A stretch of 64,000 nucleotides of DNA from Deferribacter abyssi (GTDB lineage Bacteria; Chrysiogenota; Deferribacteres; Deferribacterales; Deferribacteraceae), in NCBI RefSeq assembly GCF_049472655.1, contig NZ_JAQNCS010000011.1, positions 1 to 64,000 on the forward strand. The letters are read 5' to 3'. This document shows, in pieces, positions 44,518-53,700 of this stretch. Below the pieces are notes generated by a model. That model did no database searches. It worked only from the letters and a program-made list of their open reading frames with translations, and was not told the DNA's origin. Position numbers and translations under genes: made by a program. The stretch's first letter is position 1; each line of letters starts with the position of its first letter.

Positions 44518-45489
44518 TCAACATATATGAAAAAATCGTGAAAATTTTATGATTACTACAAATTTATCTTTTAAAATTTTTCTTTTTATCCTTATTTTAT
44601 TTGCCTCACAAAGTTTCTCCACTATGGCAAGCCCTGTTCCAAAACCACTCTCCCTATCTTGGGCAATGTCATTTTCAAAAACAACAAAAATTGATTTTTT
44701 ATATTTTACCGTTTTTATTATAGCATAACTTTTGGCATATTGATATATATTATCTATCAATAGATAAATAATAAATCTTAAATCATCTCTATAGCTTTTT
44801 AATTTTATTGATTTGAGTTTTAGAATTAATTGTATTTTAGAACAATTATACTGAATAACAGTTTTTTTAATCAAATCTTTCAAATCAACTTTTGATATAT
44901 AAATTTTCGATAACTTTTTAAAACTTTCTACTCTTTCAACAATCTCTTTGTTTTCATTTTCAATGAGATTTATCATGCTTAATAAACGATCCATAGCAAA
45001 ATTTCTTTTATCATCATACTTCAAGAGCTCAATATTTAGTTTTGCACTTGCTATAAAATTTCTCAACTTATGATTTAAAACAAGCAAAATAATTTCAAAA
45101 GTTTTACTAATTCCTCTTCTAATTCTAAAAAATCTATATACAATAAGATAATAAAACATACTAATGAATATCAGTATTACTGCTTCCCACAAAAAAAGAT
45201 AATAAGAAAGCTTTATCGTTTTTGCCTTCAAATAATCCTTTTTTACATACACATACTTCCCATCAAACTCTGTATAAAATTCAAAGTCTTTTAATTTTTT
45301 ATTTGTATCTAAAATTAAAATCTCACTGTTCGCTCTTTTCTTGGTAATCAACATTAAATCAATTTTTTCATTCAAAAAAAGTAAATTTTGTTCTTTTACA
45401 TAAGTAATCACAACATAATTAATAATTGAAAAGGATATAATAAGGGAAATCAATAGAAAAATAAGAATTTTTAATTCGTAAGACTTCAT
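44518..45489 (-). CDS. Reduced two-TM sensor histidine kinase
   Basis: The 323-residue kinase has two membrane helices (about 8-28 and 95-118) around a small extracytoplasmic domain (about 65 residues), a HisKA-like segment with LNHKLRNFIASAKLNIELL, and a short HATPase domain. The ATP lid retains GFGTGLAIVEKL, but the G1 DxGxG is missing (ENDIAQD in its place), so catalysis may be weak or altered. It overlaps the response regulator by 4 bp and precedes the pilY1 genes. Confidence 0.82.
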   Translation of the reverse strand: MKSYELKILIFLLISLIISFSIINYVVITYVKEQNLLFLNEKIDLMLITKKRANSEILILDTNKKLKDFEFYTEFDGKYVYVKKDYLKAKTIKLSYYLFLWEAVILIFISMFYYLIVYRFFRIRRGISKTFEIILLVLNHKLRNFIASAKLNIELLKYDDKRNFAMDRLLSMINLIENENKEIVERVESFKKLSKIYISKVDLKDLIKKTVIQYNCSKIQLILKLKSIKLKSYRDDLRFIIYLLIDNIYQYAKSYAIIKTVKYKKSIFVVFENDIAQDRESGFGTGLAIVEKLCEANKIRIKRKILKDKFVVIIKFSRFFHIC

Positions 45490-46130
45490 TTAAGCAGATA
45501 TCCTACCCCTTTGATGGTCTCAATCTTTTCTTCACCAATAAGTTTTCGTAACCTCTTAATATATGTTCTTACAGAATCACTCCCAACGACACTATCACCC
45601 CAAACATAACTCAATATACATTCATTACTAACAACATTACCTCTATTTTTACAAAGTATAAAAAGCAAATCCATTTCTCTTTTAGTTAGAGTATAATTTT
45701 CTTTCCCTTTCATCAATTTGTGCCTATCAAAATCAATTATTACATCATCAATCACAACTCTTTTATCTACTTTACTGTACCTTCTAACAACACTTTTTAT
45801 TCTCAAAACCAACTCCTTCGGTTCAAAAGGTTTTACAACATAATCGTCAGCTCCAAGCATAAAACACCTTTCCTTATCTTTTAACAGGTATTTTGCTGTA
45901 GTTACAATAACAGGTACATCTTTTTTATTTTTAATACTTTTAAGAATATCTTCTCCTTTTTTAAATTTAAGCATCAAGTCAAGCAAAATCACATCATATT
46001 CTTTTAAATTAAAATAGTACTCAAATTTTCTATCATCTATCAGCCAGTCAACATCAAAACTATTTTGCTCTAAATATTCCTTCAATGATTCTCCCAAGAT
46101 CCTATCATCTTCAATTAATAGTACTTTCAT
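45486..46130 (-). CDS. OmpR-type response regulator
   Basis: The regulator has a receiver domain (VLLIEDDRILGESL; phospho-Asp in VILLDLML near 50; conserved Lys in VVKPFEPKELV) and a winged-helix DNA-binding domain (YTLTKREMDLLFILCKNRGNVVSNECIL; SVRTYIKRLRKLIGEEKIETIKGVGYLL). An upstream in-frame TTG (46157) exists, but the ATG at 46130 starts the standard MKVLLIEDD N-terminus, so I use it (214 residues). It is the first gene of the pilus-tip operon and probably its regulator. Confidence 0.93.
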   Translation of the reverse strand: MKVLLIEDDRILGESLKEYLEQNSFDVDWLIDDRKFEYYFNLKEYDVILLDLMLKFKKGEDILKSIKNKKDVPVIVTTAKYLLKDKERCFMLGADDYVVKPFEPKELVLRIKSVVRRYSKVDKRVVIDDVIIDFDRHKLMKGKENYTLTKREMDLLFILCKNRGNVVSNECILSYVWGDSVVGSDSVRTYIKRLRKLIGEEKIETIKGVGYLLK

Positions 46131-46137
46131 ATTTAAA

Positions 46138-46146
46138 ATTATATCA
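46138..46146 (-). promoter_or_regulatory. Extended -10 promoter of the pilus-tip operon
   Basis: On the minus strand TGATATAAT matches an extended -10 box (TGnTATAAT) with no good -35. Only 7 bp separate it from the ATG at 46130, so the transcript likely begins at or near the start codon. Confidence 0.55.
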
Positions 46147-46183
46147 AACTTTACCAAAAATCATATAACAATTTTCAAATTTC

Positions 46184-46212
46184 TTGACAAAAAAATATAA
46201 AAGGATTAAACA
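46184..46212 (+). promoter_or_regulatory. Promoter for tRNA-Arg
   Basis: A consensus TTGACA is followed after 17 bp by TAAACA, a weak -10. The tRNA gene begins 17 bp after it. Confidence 0.5.
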
Positions 46213-46228
46213 AATCAAGTTATATCAA

Positions 46229-46302
46229 GCCCCCGTAGCTCAGGAGGATAGAGCACAGGATTCCTAATCCTGGTGTCAGAGGTTCGAGTCCTCTCGGGGG
46301 CG
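46229..46302 (+). tRNA. tRNA-Arg (anticodon CCT)
   Basis: The 74-nt gene folds as a complete cloverleaf: acceptor GCCCCCG paired with CGGGGGC, D-arm GCTC...GAGC, anticodon stem CAGGA/TCCTG with loop TTCCTAA (anticodon CCT), and T-arm AGAGG/CCTCT with loop TTCGAGT. The discriminator is G and the CCA end is not encoded. Its 3' end faces the T6SS cluster and IS debris, the usual geometry for an integration site. Confidence 0.97.
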
Positions 46303-46426
46303 TTTGTATTTATTATCAATAAGTTACATGATGCTCTAATTTTCCGGTGATACTCTTAGTGATACAATTATTTTAGTAGAAATTATAATCAAAATTGTTT
46401 TCAATCCATACAAGTAAATTTACTAA
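46303..46426. other. Non-coding gap after tRNA-Arg
   Basis: About 120 bp of AT-rich sequence with no frame, hairpin or repeat I can support. It separates the tRNA from the IS256-type remnant. Confidence 0.5.
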
Positions 46427-46666
46427 AAGATTTTATACACAACGGAGAGGTTTCATAAAGAGGTTAAAAGGCGATCTAAGGTAATTGAAGTATTTAATGA
46501 TAAAAAAGCGTTAGAAAAGATAGTATTTTTAGTAATATTGGAAATGAATGATAGTTATAGAACCCGTAAAATGAAACATTGGAACTATTTTCTAGCTGTG
46601 TTGAAAAATAAAAGAGTTGAAAAATATGGTAGATTACAGGAGGACAAAAATCTTACACAAAATTAA
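46427..46666 (+). pseudogene. IS256-family transposase, C-terminal remnant
   Basis: In the frame opening at 46427 the translation reads KILYTTERFHKEVKRRSKVI, then VFNDKKALEKIVFLVI and RKMKHWNYFLAVLKN to a stop at 46664-46666. This matches the end of IS256-family transposases, whose consensus is (K/R)-x-LYTTNAIE...LR(K/R)-x-(T/S)K-x-(R/I)-x-x-F...W. The NAI after YTT is deleted, and there is a stop directly upstream, so only the last 79 codons or so survive. It is too degraded to be active. Confidence 0.75.
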
Positions 46667-46679
46667 TTGCACTATGCTC
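46651..46679. repeat. Possible right inverted-repeat end of the IS256-type element
   Basis: TTACACAAAATTAATTG and the bases after it resemble the terminal repeat that follows the transposase stop in many IS256-family elements (TTTACACAA near the end). No matching left end is seen in the window, so only the right end remains. Confidence 0.4.
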
Positions 46680-46781
46680 TACATCATGCTCATATTTTCA
46701 GAACCAATTGTGAAAGCTACAGAATCAAAAGCTTACAATCTATGAAAAATACTAAAGAATAACTGGGGGATTTTATGGGCC

Positions 46782-46895
46782 ATAAGGTGGAGATTTTTAC
46801 TTGACTTTAACAATAATAAATTAGACAAGCAACAAAAAAATGGGTTGACTCCAGTAATTTCATATCTTGACAATGTTCATATAACTTATTCATAA
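46782..46895 (+). pseudogene. Possible second transposase remnant (IS3-like C-terminus)
   Basis: A 37-codon frame contains FNNNKLDKQQKNGLTPV, which recalls the C-terminal YNN-x-R...LNGLTPVEY motif of IS3-family OrfB transposases. It is short and poorly conserved, and no other part of such an element is visible. It could be chance. Confidence 0.3.
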
Positions 46896-46921
46896 TAATT
46901 GAAAATAAAATATTGTAATTG

Positions 46922-47326
46922 TCAGCCGAGGCTTAATACTGTTACTTGACTTGGAGCAATGCACATCCCCGGCGAATTTGGAAGCATCCCCATAGCATTC
47001 TGAGCAGTCACACTTGTGAGTCTTTGAGCAGGTGCACCTCCAACCATTATGGTAAAACACCCTACCTCATAAAGAGTCTGTCCACTTATCATGTGTGAAA
47101 CAACTCCAAGTTCCAATCCTGCATCATCACCAACACTCACAAGTCCCATAGATAACTGATTTATAGCAGGCATACAGTCAACTAAGATATTGTAAACTGC
47201 AGGAGCAGTCGTTGCACTCACATTTATATCAGGATAAGGGATAGGTACAGGCACTCCAACTACTGGAGTCAAACACACATCGGGAAAACCTAAATTAACT
47301 CCTGCTCCCATTGTTAACATAAACAT
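46922..47326 (-). CDS. PAAR-like spike tip protein (DUF4150)
   Basis: The 134-residue protein is Gly/Pro/Val-rich and matches the DUF4150 PAAR-like family: N-terminal LTMGAGVNLGFPDVCLTPV, then PVPIPYPDI, and later CFTIMVGGAPAQRLTSVTAQN. Such proteins sharpen the VgrG tip and can carry effectors, but this one has no C-terminal extension. An AAGGAGG site precedes the first ATG at good spacing. It is the last gene of the T6SS cluster. Confidence 0.88.
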   Translation of the reverse strand: MFMLTMGAGVNLGFPDVCLTPVVGVPVPIPYPDINVSATTAPAVYNILVDCMPAINQLSMGLVSVGDDAGLELGVVSHMISGQTLYEVGCFTIMVGGAPAQRLTSVTAQNAMGMLPNSPGMCIAPSQVTVLSLG

Positions 47327-47338
47327 AAAAAGCCTCCT

Positions 47339-48397
47339 TTAATGTATATCTGGCTGCCAATCTTCAGCCTCTGCAAGCTCTTTATCCTCACCTCTGAGTA
47401 AAAGTTTATTTGCTCCATCCCATATAGTGTGCTCTTGTATACTTTTGTGCATCCTCGCCATAAAAAGGTTTGCATTTGAAAAATCTGCCACTGTAAGATC
47501 AGCATAAGAAAAGTCAGCATATTGGCAATTTGTATTCTTAAAAAAAACTCCCCTACATACAGCTTTTATGAAAAAACAATGATCAAGATTTGCATAAGAA
47601 AAATCTGCGCCAAGTAATGTTGTTTCTCCAAAGTATGATTTAGTAAAAATTCCACCTCTAAAATTGGCGTCCACTAAAACAGCTTCTTTAAACATGACGC
47701 TATCCCCTCTCACATCTTGAAGAACAGCTCCAGTCAGATCGGCTTTATAAAAATTAGAAAACGATATATCCGAACCTGTAAAATTAGCGCCTTTTAAGTT
47801 TGACTTACTTGCATTAACCTGAGAAAATTTTATTCTACTAAAATCCTGGCCCTCTAAATTACATTCCATAAACAGAATTTTAAAAAAATGTGCTGATTTA
47901 AAGTTAACCCCTGTTAGATCAGCTCCATTAAAGGTAACTTTTGTAAGTTTTGTATTGGTGAAATTAGCATCTTTTAAGTTTGCTCCTCCCATAACAACCT
48001 TTTCAAAAATAGTATTTTCAAAAGATACCCTTTCAAGGTTGGCATTTTGAAGCATTGACCAGGTAATTGAAGAGTTTCTAAAGTCAGCCTCAAAAAAATC
48101 TATCCCGTTTAGCATACACATGTGAAATCTAATTCCTCTTAAACTTGCTCCTCTAAGAATAACGCTATCCCATATAATCTTTTCAAGCTTTATCTCATCA
48201 AGACATGCTCCACTAAAATCACAATTTTTAAAACCTGTTTTTTGAATATTGGCACCTTTTAAATTTGTTCTTTTAAAAGAAACATTTTCAAACCTACCAC
48301 CAGCTAAATCTGTATAAGATAAATCAATTTCTGATAAATCTTTATTTTCTATTGTGTTGTTATTTTTTATTGCTTTTAATATTTCTTCTTTTGTCAT
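47339..48397 (-). CDS. Pentapeptide-repeat protein of the T6SS cluster
   Basis: The protein, about 352 residues, is built mostly of A(D/N)LxX-type pentapeptides from about 15 to 320 (SEIDLSYTDL, TNLKGANI, GANLKDANF, ADLTGVNF), which fold into a right-handed square beta-helix. The last 40 residues are different, with an acidic tail (GEDKELAEAEDWQ). The start MTKEEILKAI...LSEIDLS closely parallels the start of the repeat domain in the 1266-residue neighbour, LTREEVVYLY...LSELDLR. The first codon in frame is a TTG; the ATG two codons later has a GAG site. A cargo, adaptor or effector role is possible; nothing toxic is recognisable. Confidence 0.85.
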   Translation of the reverse strand: MTKEEILKAIKNNNTIENKDLSEIDLSYTDLAGGRFENVSFKRTNLKGANIQKTGFKNCDFSGACLDEIKLEKIIWDSVILRGASLRGIRFHMCMLNGIDFFEADFRNSSITWSMLQNANLERVSFENTIFEKVVMGGANLKDANFTNTKLTKVTFNGADLTGVNFKSAHFFKILFMECNLEGQDFSRIKFSQVNASKSNLKGANFTGSDISFSNFYKADLTGAVLQDVRGDSVMFKEAVLVDANFRGGIFTKSYFGETTLLGADFSYANLDHCFFIKAVCRGVFFKNTNCQYADFSYADLTVADFSNANLFMARMHKSIQEHTIWDGANKLLLRGEDKELAEAEDWQPDIH

Positions 48398-48417
48398 ATT
48401 CAACTCATATTTATGTT

Positions 48418-50676
48418 TTACATAAAATTAAAAAGACCACCTATAGAGTTAAAAATACTGGCAATACTATTTTTCAAAGAAGTAACTTTATTTGAATTTG
48501 ATGAAAGAATATTGTGGTTCTCATGGATCTCATTATTGTTTGCATTCACCTGATTCCTTTCTACAGAGATATCAGTTGATTGAGCATTAGTTCTAACACT
48601 TTCTCCTGTAGTTTCTACTCTTTCAGCATTTACCTCTTCGTGTGAACCTCTTACCTCTGTTTGTGCCCCAATTGAGCCAGTTCTCTCCCCTATAGCTTCA
48701 ACTTGCTCACCTTGAGCTCTAACATTATTTTCTGCAACATCTACATTTTGATTATTTACATTTATATTTTGGTCATTAATTTCAGTTTTTTCTTGGGTTA
48801 TTTTTTGTAAATAATTTGCTATTTTAGTTTTTAGCATACTTATATCTTTTTTATTAGTAGAAAATTCCAGTTTTCCTTCTTTTAAATTAAGTTCCGTTTT
48901 AAATGCTAAAACAGCATCATTGGCATTTACTAAAATTACTTTATTATGCGAACCTAACACAAAAAGTCCATGCTCTCCAAGAGTTGTTTGATTAAAGAAT
49001 CCTGACTCTACCTTAAAATAACCTTTTGTTAACAACTCTATACCAACAGGATTTTCATGTCCTCCCTCATGAGTTTCACCATGGACATCCTCTCCTTCAG
49101 ATTCTTGATTTTCTCCATGAATATTACTTTCTAAAGGTGCTCCCATTCTGAAACGAGTATCACTTGTAGGAGTATGAAGCAATATTCCTTGTCTGCCTTC
49201 TTGATCCTGCATGTGGATTTTATTCCCACCTGATGTGGTTATAATATTCATTGTTTGATTTCTATCTACAACTTGAGATGGAGCTTCTGGATTTGGTACA
49301 GCTGCGGCTATTACAGGTCTATCTGGATCTCCATTTATAAAAGTAAGAAGGACTTCTGTACCTTTGTGTAGGGGAAAGTGCATTCCATGGTCTGAGCCTG
49401 CATATGGGGTGGCCAGCCTTATCCATGACGATGCCTTGCCATTCTTTCTGCCTGAAATGTCAAAAGGTAATTTGACTTTATATCTTCCATGCTCATCCAA
49501 CTCCGCATATTTACCAGAGCCCTCTGCATCTATTTTTGCGTGTAATGTCCCTGCAATAAGAGGTTTTTGAGTCTTTTTTTCAGGTTTAAACTGGATATTA
49601 GATGGTATTGCTTTAAAACTATTTTGGTAAAAAACCTTTTTTTCTCTTTCTGATAGATTTTTTGATATTCCACTTAATAAATAACCCCCTTGTGTTCCTT
49701 CATGCTGAACTTCAACTATAAGGTAATTTTTATTAATATCATCCCTGTAATGATTTTCTAACTTAAAGGTATACCCTGGCTGAACATAGGGGATGGTGCT
49801 ATCTGCTATGTATTCTTCTTTTGTGCATAAAATTTGCTCAGCCCTTATTTTTGCTAATCTATTACCTTCTTCTGGAGTTTCAAAATGTTCTCCATACAAA
49901 TACACATCGCCTATACCATCTTTATCCACAATAGCGCTTCCGCTTATCTCAAGACTCGGTTTTTTATAATTGTAATCTTTCAAAAACACCCTTTTTGGAA
50001 CATTGTTGTATTTACAAACAAAACTCTGGATAATTTCATCTCTTTTTTCATAATCAAGTCCCGATGGAGGGGAATAATAAAATGTATCCCCGAGAGGATG
50101 AGGAAGATGGGATATTTTTGTGTCAGTAATAATTATCTTTTCAGCATCTCCAGTCTGATCAAAATAATAATACAAACCTTCTCTCTCAAGCCACCTGCTC
50201 ATAAAATTGTAATGAGTTTCATTAAACTGACATACATACTCATTCTTTGGGTAAGTCTGTTTGATTTTAAATTCATAATCATTGGAAGTTAGACCACTAT
50301 CTTTTAATACAGTTTCCACAATCTCTTTTACATTTTTATCTAAAAATACCTGATTATGATAGGTAAGTGTAAGATACCATAATTTTGGGACAAGAGTGGC
50401 CTTATAGAAGGTATATTGGTCAACATGATGAAGTTGCTCAAAAGATGAAACAATACCATTAAATACGGCATCTTTCCCATCTTTTCTTTTAATTACAAAT
50501 TTAGCTCTATTTTTTACAATATCCCCAGGATGAATATACCCATCTTCCGATACAAGAGTAATTTCAAATTTATATAGTTTGGATAATCCTTCTTCACCTT
50601 GAAAAGAAACCACTGTAAATATGTCTCTATCAACTCCATAAGATATAAAAAGAAATTTGTCCTCTTTGCTTAACAT
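48418..50676 (-). CDS. tssI: VgrG spike protein (TssI) with heptad tail
   Basis: The 752-residue protein has the gp27-like part (1 to about 380; FNETHYNFMSRWLEREGLYYYF is the VgrG signature), an OB-fold gp5-like domain (about 385-480; HGRYKVKLPFDISGRK, WIRLATPYAGSDHGMHFPLHKGTEVLLTFINGDPDRPVI) and a gp5-type beta-helix start (NKIHMQDQEGRQGI). After about residue 605 the sequence becomes 21 exact heptads to the end (see the repeat entry). The VgrG trimer forms the T6SS spike. The tail is not a known effector domain. Confidence 0.95.
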   Translation of the reverse strand: MLSKEDKFLFISYGVDRDIFTVVSFQGEEGLSKLYKFEITLVSEDGYIHPGDIVKNRAKFVIKRKDGKDAVFNGIVSSFEQLHHVDQYTFYKATLVPKLWYLTLTYHNQVFLDKNVKEIVETVLKDSGLTSNDYEFKIKQTYPKNEYVCQFNETHYNFMSRWLEREGLYYYFDQTGDAEKIIITDTKISHLPHPLGDTFYYSPPSGLDYEKRDEIIQSFVCKYNNVPKRVFLKDYNYKKPSLEISGSAIVDKDGIGDVYLYGEHFETPEEGNRLAKIRAEQILCTKEEYIADSTIPYVQPGYTFKLENHYRDDINKNYLIVEVQHEGTQGGYLLSGISKNLSEREKKVFYQNSFKAIPSNIQFKPEKKTQKPLIAGTLHAKIDAEGSGKYAELDEHGRYKVKLPFDISGRKNGKASSWIRLATPYAGSDHGMHFPLHKGTEVLLTFINGDPDRPVIAAAVPNPEAPSQVVDRNQTMNIITTSGGNKIHMQDQEGRQGILLHTPTSDTRFRMGAPLESNIHGENQESEGEDVHGETHEGGHENPVGIELLTKGYFKVESGFFNQTTLGEHGLFVLGSHNKVILVNANDAVLAFKTELNLKEGKLEFSTNKKDISMLKTKIANYLQKITQEKTEINDQNINVNNQNVDVAENNVRAQGEQVEAIGERTGSIGAQTEVRGSHEEVNAERVETTGESVRTNAQSTDISVERNQVNANNNEIHENHNILSSNSNKVTSLKNSIASIFNSIGGLFNFM
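48421..48861 (-). repeat. 21 tandem heptads at the VgrG C-terminus
   Basis: Residues 606-752 divide without gap or insertion into 21 seven-residue units, from STNKKDI and SMLKTKI through NNQNVDV, IGAQTEV and NANNNEI to ASIFNSI and GGLFNFM. The seventh position is I, V, L or M in 16 of 21 units and A, S or T otherwise. The third position is polar in the middle and hydrophobic near both ends. This fits a trimeric coiled coil with a polar core; a beta-type repeat is the alternative. Confidence 0.8.
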
Positions 50677-50709
50677 TGCATTACCTCTTATATTTTTAAC
50701 TACTTATAA

Positions 50710-53700
50710 CTAATCTATCTCTTCTGATGATAAAAACTCTTCTCTTTTTTCAAGAAAAGTTTTTTTCAAGTTCGCACCTTTAATTTTAGTTTTTCCAAAA
50801 ACAGTTTTATAAAAGTTCAAAGAGTATAAATTTGAATCTCTAAGGTCCGTTTTTATTAACCTTGATTTTTTAAGTGAACCTAAAAAAAGGTTTACACCCC
50901 TCATATTTGCTTCTTCAAGATTGCATTTTAATAAACGACACTGTTTTAACGGGACAAGAAAAAAAATCGCTTTGTTTAAGTTGCATTTTTCAAATATCGA
51001 GTTTTCTATTTTGCTCCCTGTAAAATCAGAGTTTGACAGGTCTGACTCTCTAAAACAGGCCTGGAATATATTTGTATCCCTAAAATCAGCATTTTTAAAA
51101 CAGCTATTTTTACCCATTCTTCCGTTATCTATAGTTGAATTTTTAAAGCTAATATTTCCCCCTTTTGTTTCAAAAAATAAAGTACTTTTTATATAAGATG
51201 ATGAAAAATCAACATTCTTTAAATTACTTTTTTGGAATATGCATTTTTCTAATTTTGCATTTTTAAAAGTGCTATCTTCTATTTCTGTTCCATTTAAAAT
51301 GCACATGTTTATATACGATTCCTCAAGGGTAACTTTTTTAAATAAACTTTTTGTCAATGTTGACATTTCTATTTTAGCGTTTTTCATATTTGCTGAATCA
51401 AAATTTGTTTTGTCTAAAGTACACATTTTTAAAAAAGCTCCTTCTAAATCTGCCCCTTTCATAGAAGCTTCAGAAAGAATACCTTGATTGACAGTTATAC
51501 TTTTCATAGAAGCACCTGAAAAATCAGCACCTTTTGCAATTATTTTTGACAAACTTGCACCATCTAAAATAGCCCCTTTAAAATTTGTATTTATACAGAC
51601 TGTATCTTTTAAGTTTACCCCTCTCAAGTCGAGCTCTGAAAGGTCAAGATTTGATAATATTTTTCCTTCTAAAGATTTATTTTTTTCATACAAATATACC
51701 ACTTCTTCTCTTGTTAGTTTTTTAATTTTGTTAGAATCTATTCCTGCTTTTTCAAATTCTGCCTTTATATCATCAGGAATATCACCTGACTTAACTTTTT
51801 CTATTTTTTCTTTTGCTTGCTCAAGATGTTTTATCCCTTTCTCAATTCTCGCTTTACTTTCTTCAATTAATTTGAGCAAAGAGGATTTATCTTCATCTAA
51901 GGTAGCTTTTATATCCTCGGTTAATATTCCTTTATCTTTTAATTGCTGTTCTACTTTTTCTAAGCTTTTTATTATTCTTTCAGCATCCTTGTCAAAAGAT
52001 GCTGAATTTGGTAAAGATGTTAATTTTGCATTAAAGTTTATTTCATTTAAAATATCTTCTGGAGGCAAGTCTGTATTGGCAATACTGTCTTTAACTTTCT
52101 TTTCTATTTCGCTTATTATTTCTTTTTTCATCGATTCTACATGAGATTTATAAGATGCTCTAATTTCTGATACTGTCTTTTGAACCATTTCTTTAATGTT
52201 CATTTTTGGAAAAACAAAGCCATTTTTCATATTTAAAAAGTCAAAATCTACTTTATTTTCTTCTGCAAAATCTTCAAGCATATTTTCCATTATCCATGCT
52301 CTTATATTAACTCCATTTTTATACATCTCGAACAGGTTATAACCTTTATCCATCACAAGTATTTTACAATCAGGATATATGGAGAAAAAGGTTTCTTTTA
52401 TCTCAGTATTAGCCTCCTTTTCTGTTAAAAGGATTAAAAAAGTATCTGTTTTTGAGATAGCATCTTTTGCTTCTTCAGGCAAGTCATCTGAAGGTTTCTC
52501 TATTACCACAATGGAGCAACAATCCCCAATCTCCTGCTCCAAAAACCTTGCCTGAAACTCATCATGAACTCTTATTGCTGGGGCACTCTCTTTTTTTTGA
52601 TTACCGGGTATATCTAAAATAGTTGCTGCAGGGATAAATAGAGGCTTTTTATCTGATCCCTCTACCAAAATATCTTCACCAGATAATAAGTCTTCTTTTC
52701 TTATAAGTATTCTTGTAAGCATTTTCTCATTAAATCTTGGAAGAACTAATCCCTTTGGAAGAACTATCTCTTTATTTTCATCCTTTTCTATCCCCCATTC
52801 TTCACAAGGGTATTTTTCTTCTTCAAAGTTAAATCCAAACCAATGTGTGGAAATGGTATATTTAGTAAAACCTATCTCTTCAAGTTTTTTAATTATTTCA
52901 GGATGATTCTCTAAATTTTTTCTACAACGGACAACAAACGAAAAGCCTTTATCATGCCAAGGATTAATAGATTCTTCCTGTAATATCTGGTCAAAATCAG
53001 ATATCAAACCATTTATACTAACTCCTGCCTGTTCAAGCTGTTCTTTTGGTAAATTTTCTTTTAACTGTTTTATCACTTCTTCTTTAGTTATCTCTTTTTT
53101 ATCAAGGGCATTTTGTACTTTTTGCATGGTGTTAGGAATCTGTTCTTTTATAAATGTTAATTTTGTTCTGATTTTATCAAAAAATTCTTTTGTTGGAATT
53201 TTGGCAAAGTGTCCCCATTTTGCATGCATTTCCATACATTGTGCTTCTATAGTATCAATTGTAGCTAACTGATTATCAATCATAGTGTGAAATTTCTTCT
53301 CCATCTCCTTTGGAGAGCCAAGAGGCATTACAGGCGTTTTTCCCATAGCCTTTTTTCTTATCACATCCATCTCTTTTGGTAAGTTTTTTACTCGTTTTAA
53401 CAAATTTGCTATTTTTTTCTGGGCATTTTCTATTGGAGCCTTATCTATCTGCACTGCTCTGTCAAAAAACTTTTTTTGCTCTTCAAAATATTTTTCAATA
53501 GGTTCTAACTCTTTAGATGGGTCTTCCATTGCAAGAAATATCCTGTGTACATCATCAAGCTCTTCATCCTGTATCTCAGAAAGCCCCCTAAAAATTACAA
53601 CACCTCTTAAAATTTCCGGAAACAACCATAGTGTATCTATTTTCAAATTAACCTCTTCAAATATGAGATTTTCATCATCTTCTGAGCCTTTAATATCTTT

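Noticed and set aside
51488..52144. Plus-strand frame of 218 codons within the DUF2169 gene
   Set aside because: It is the antisense of a Lys/Glu-rich coiled coil, gives a hydrophobic Ser/Phe-rich product and has no ribosome-binding site; the minus-strand gene is well supported.
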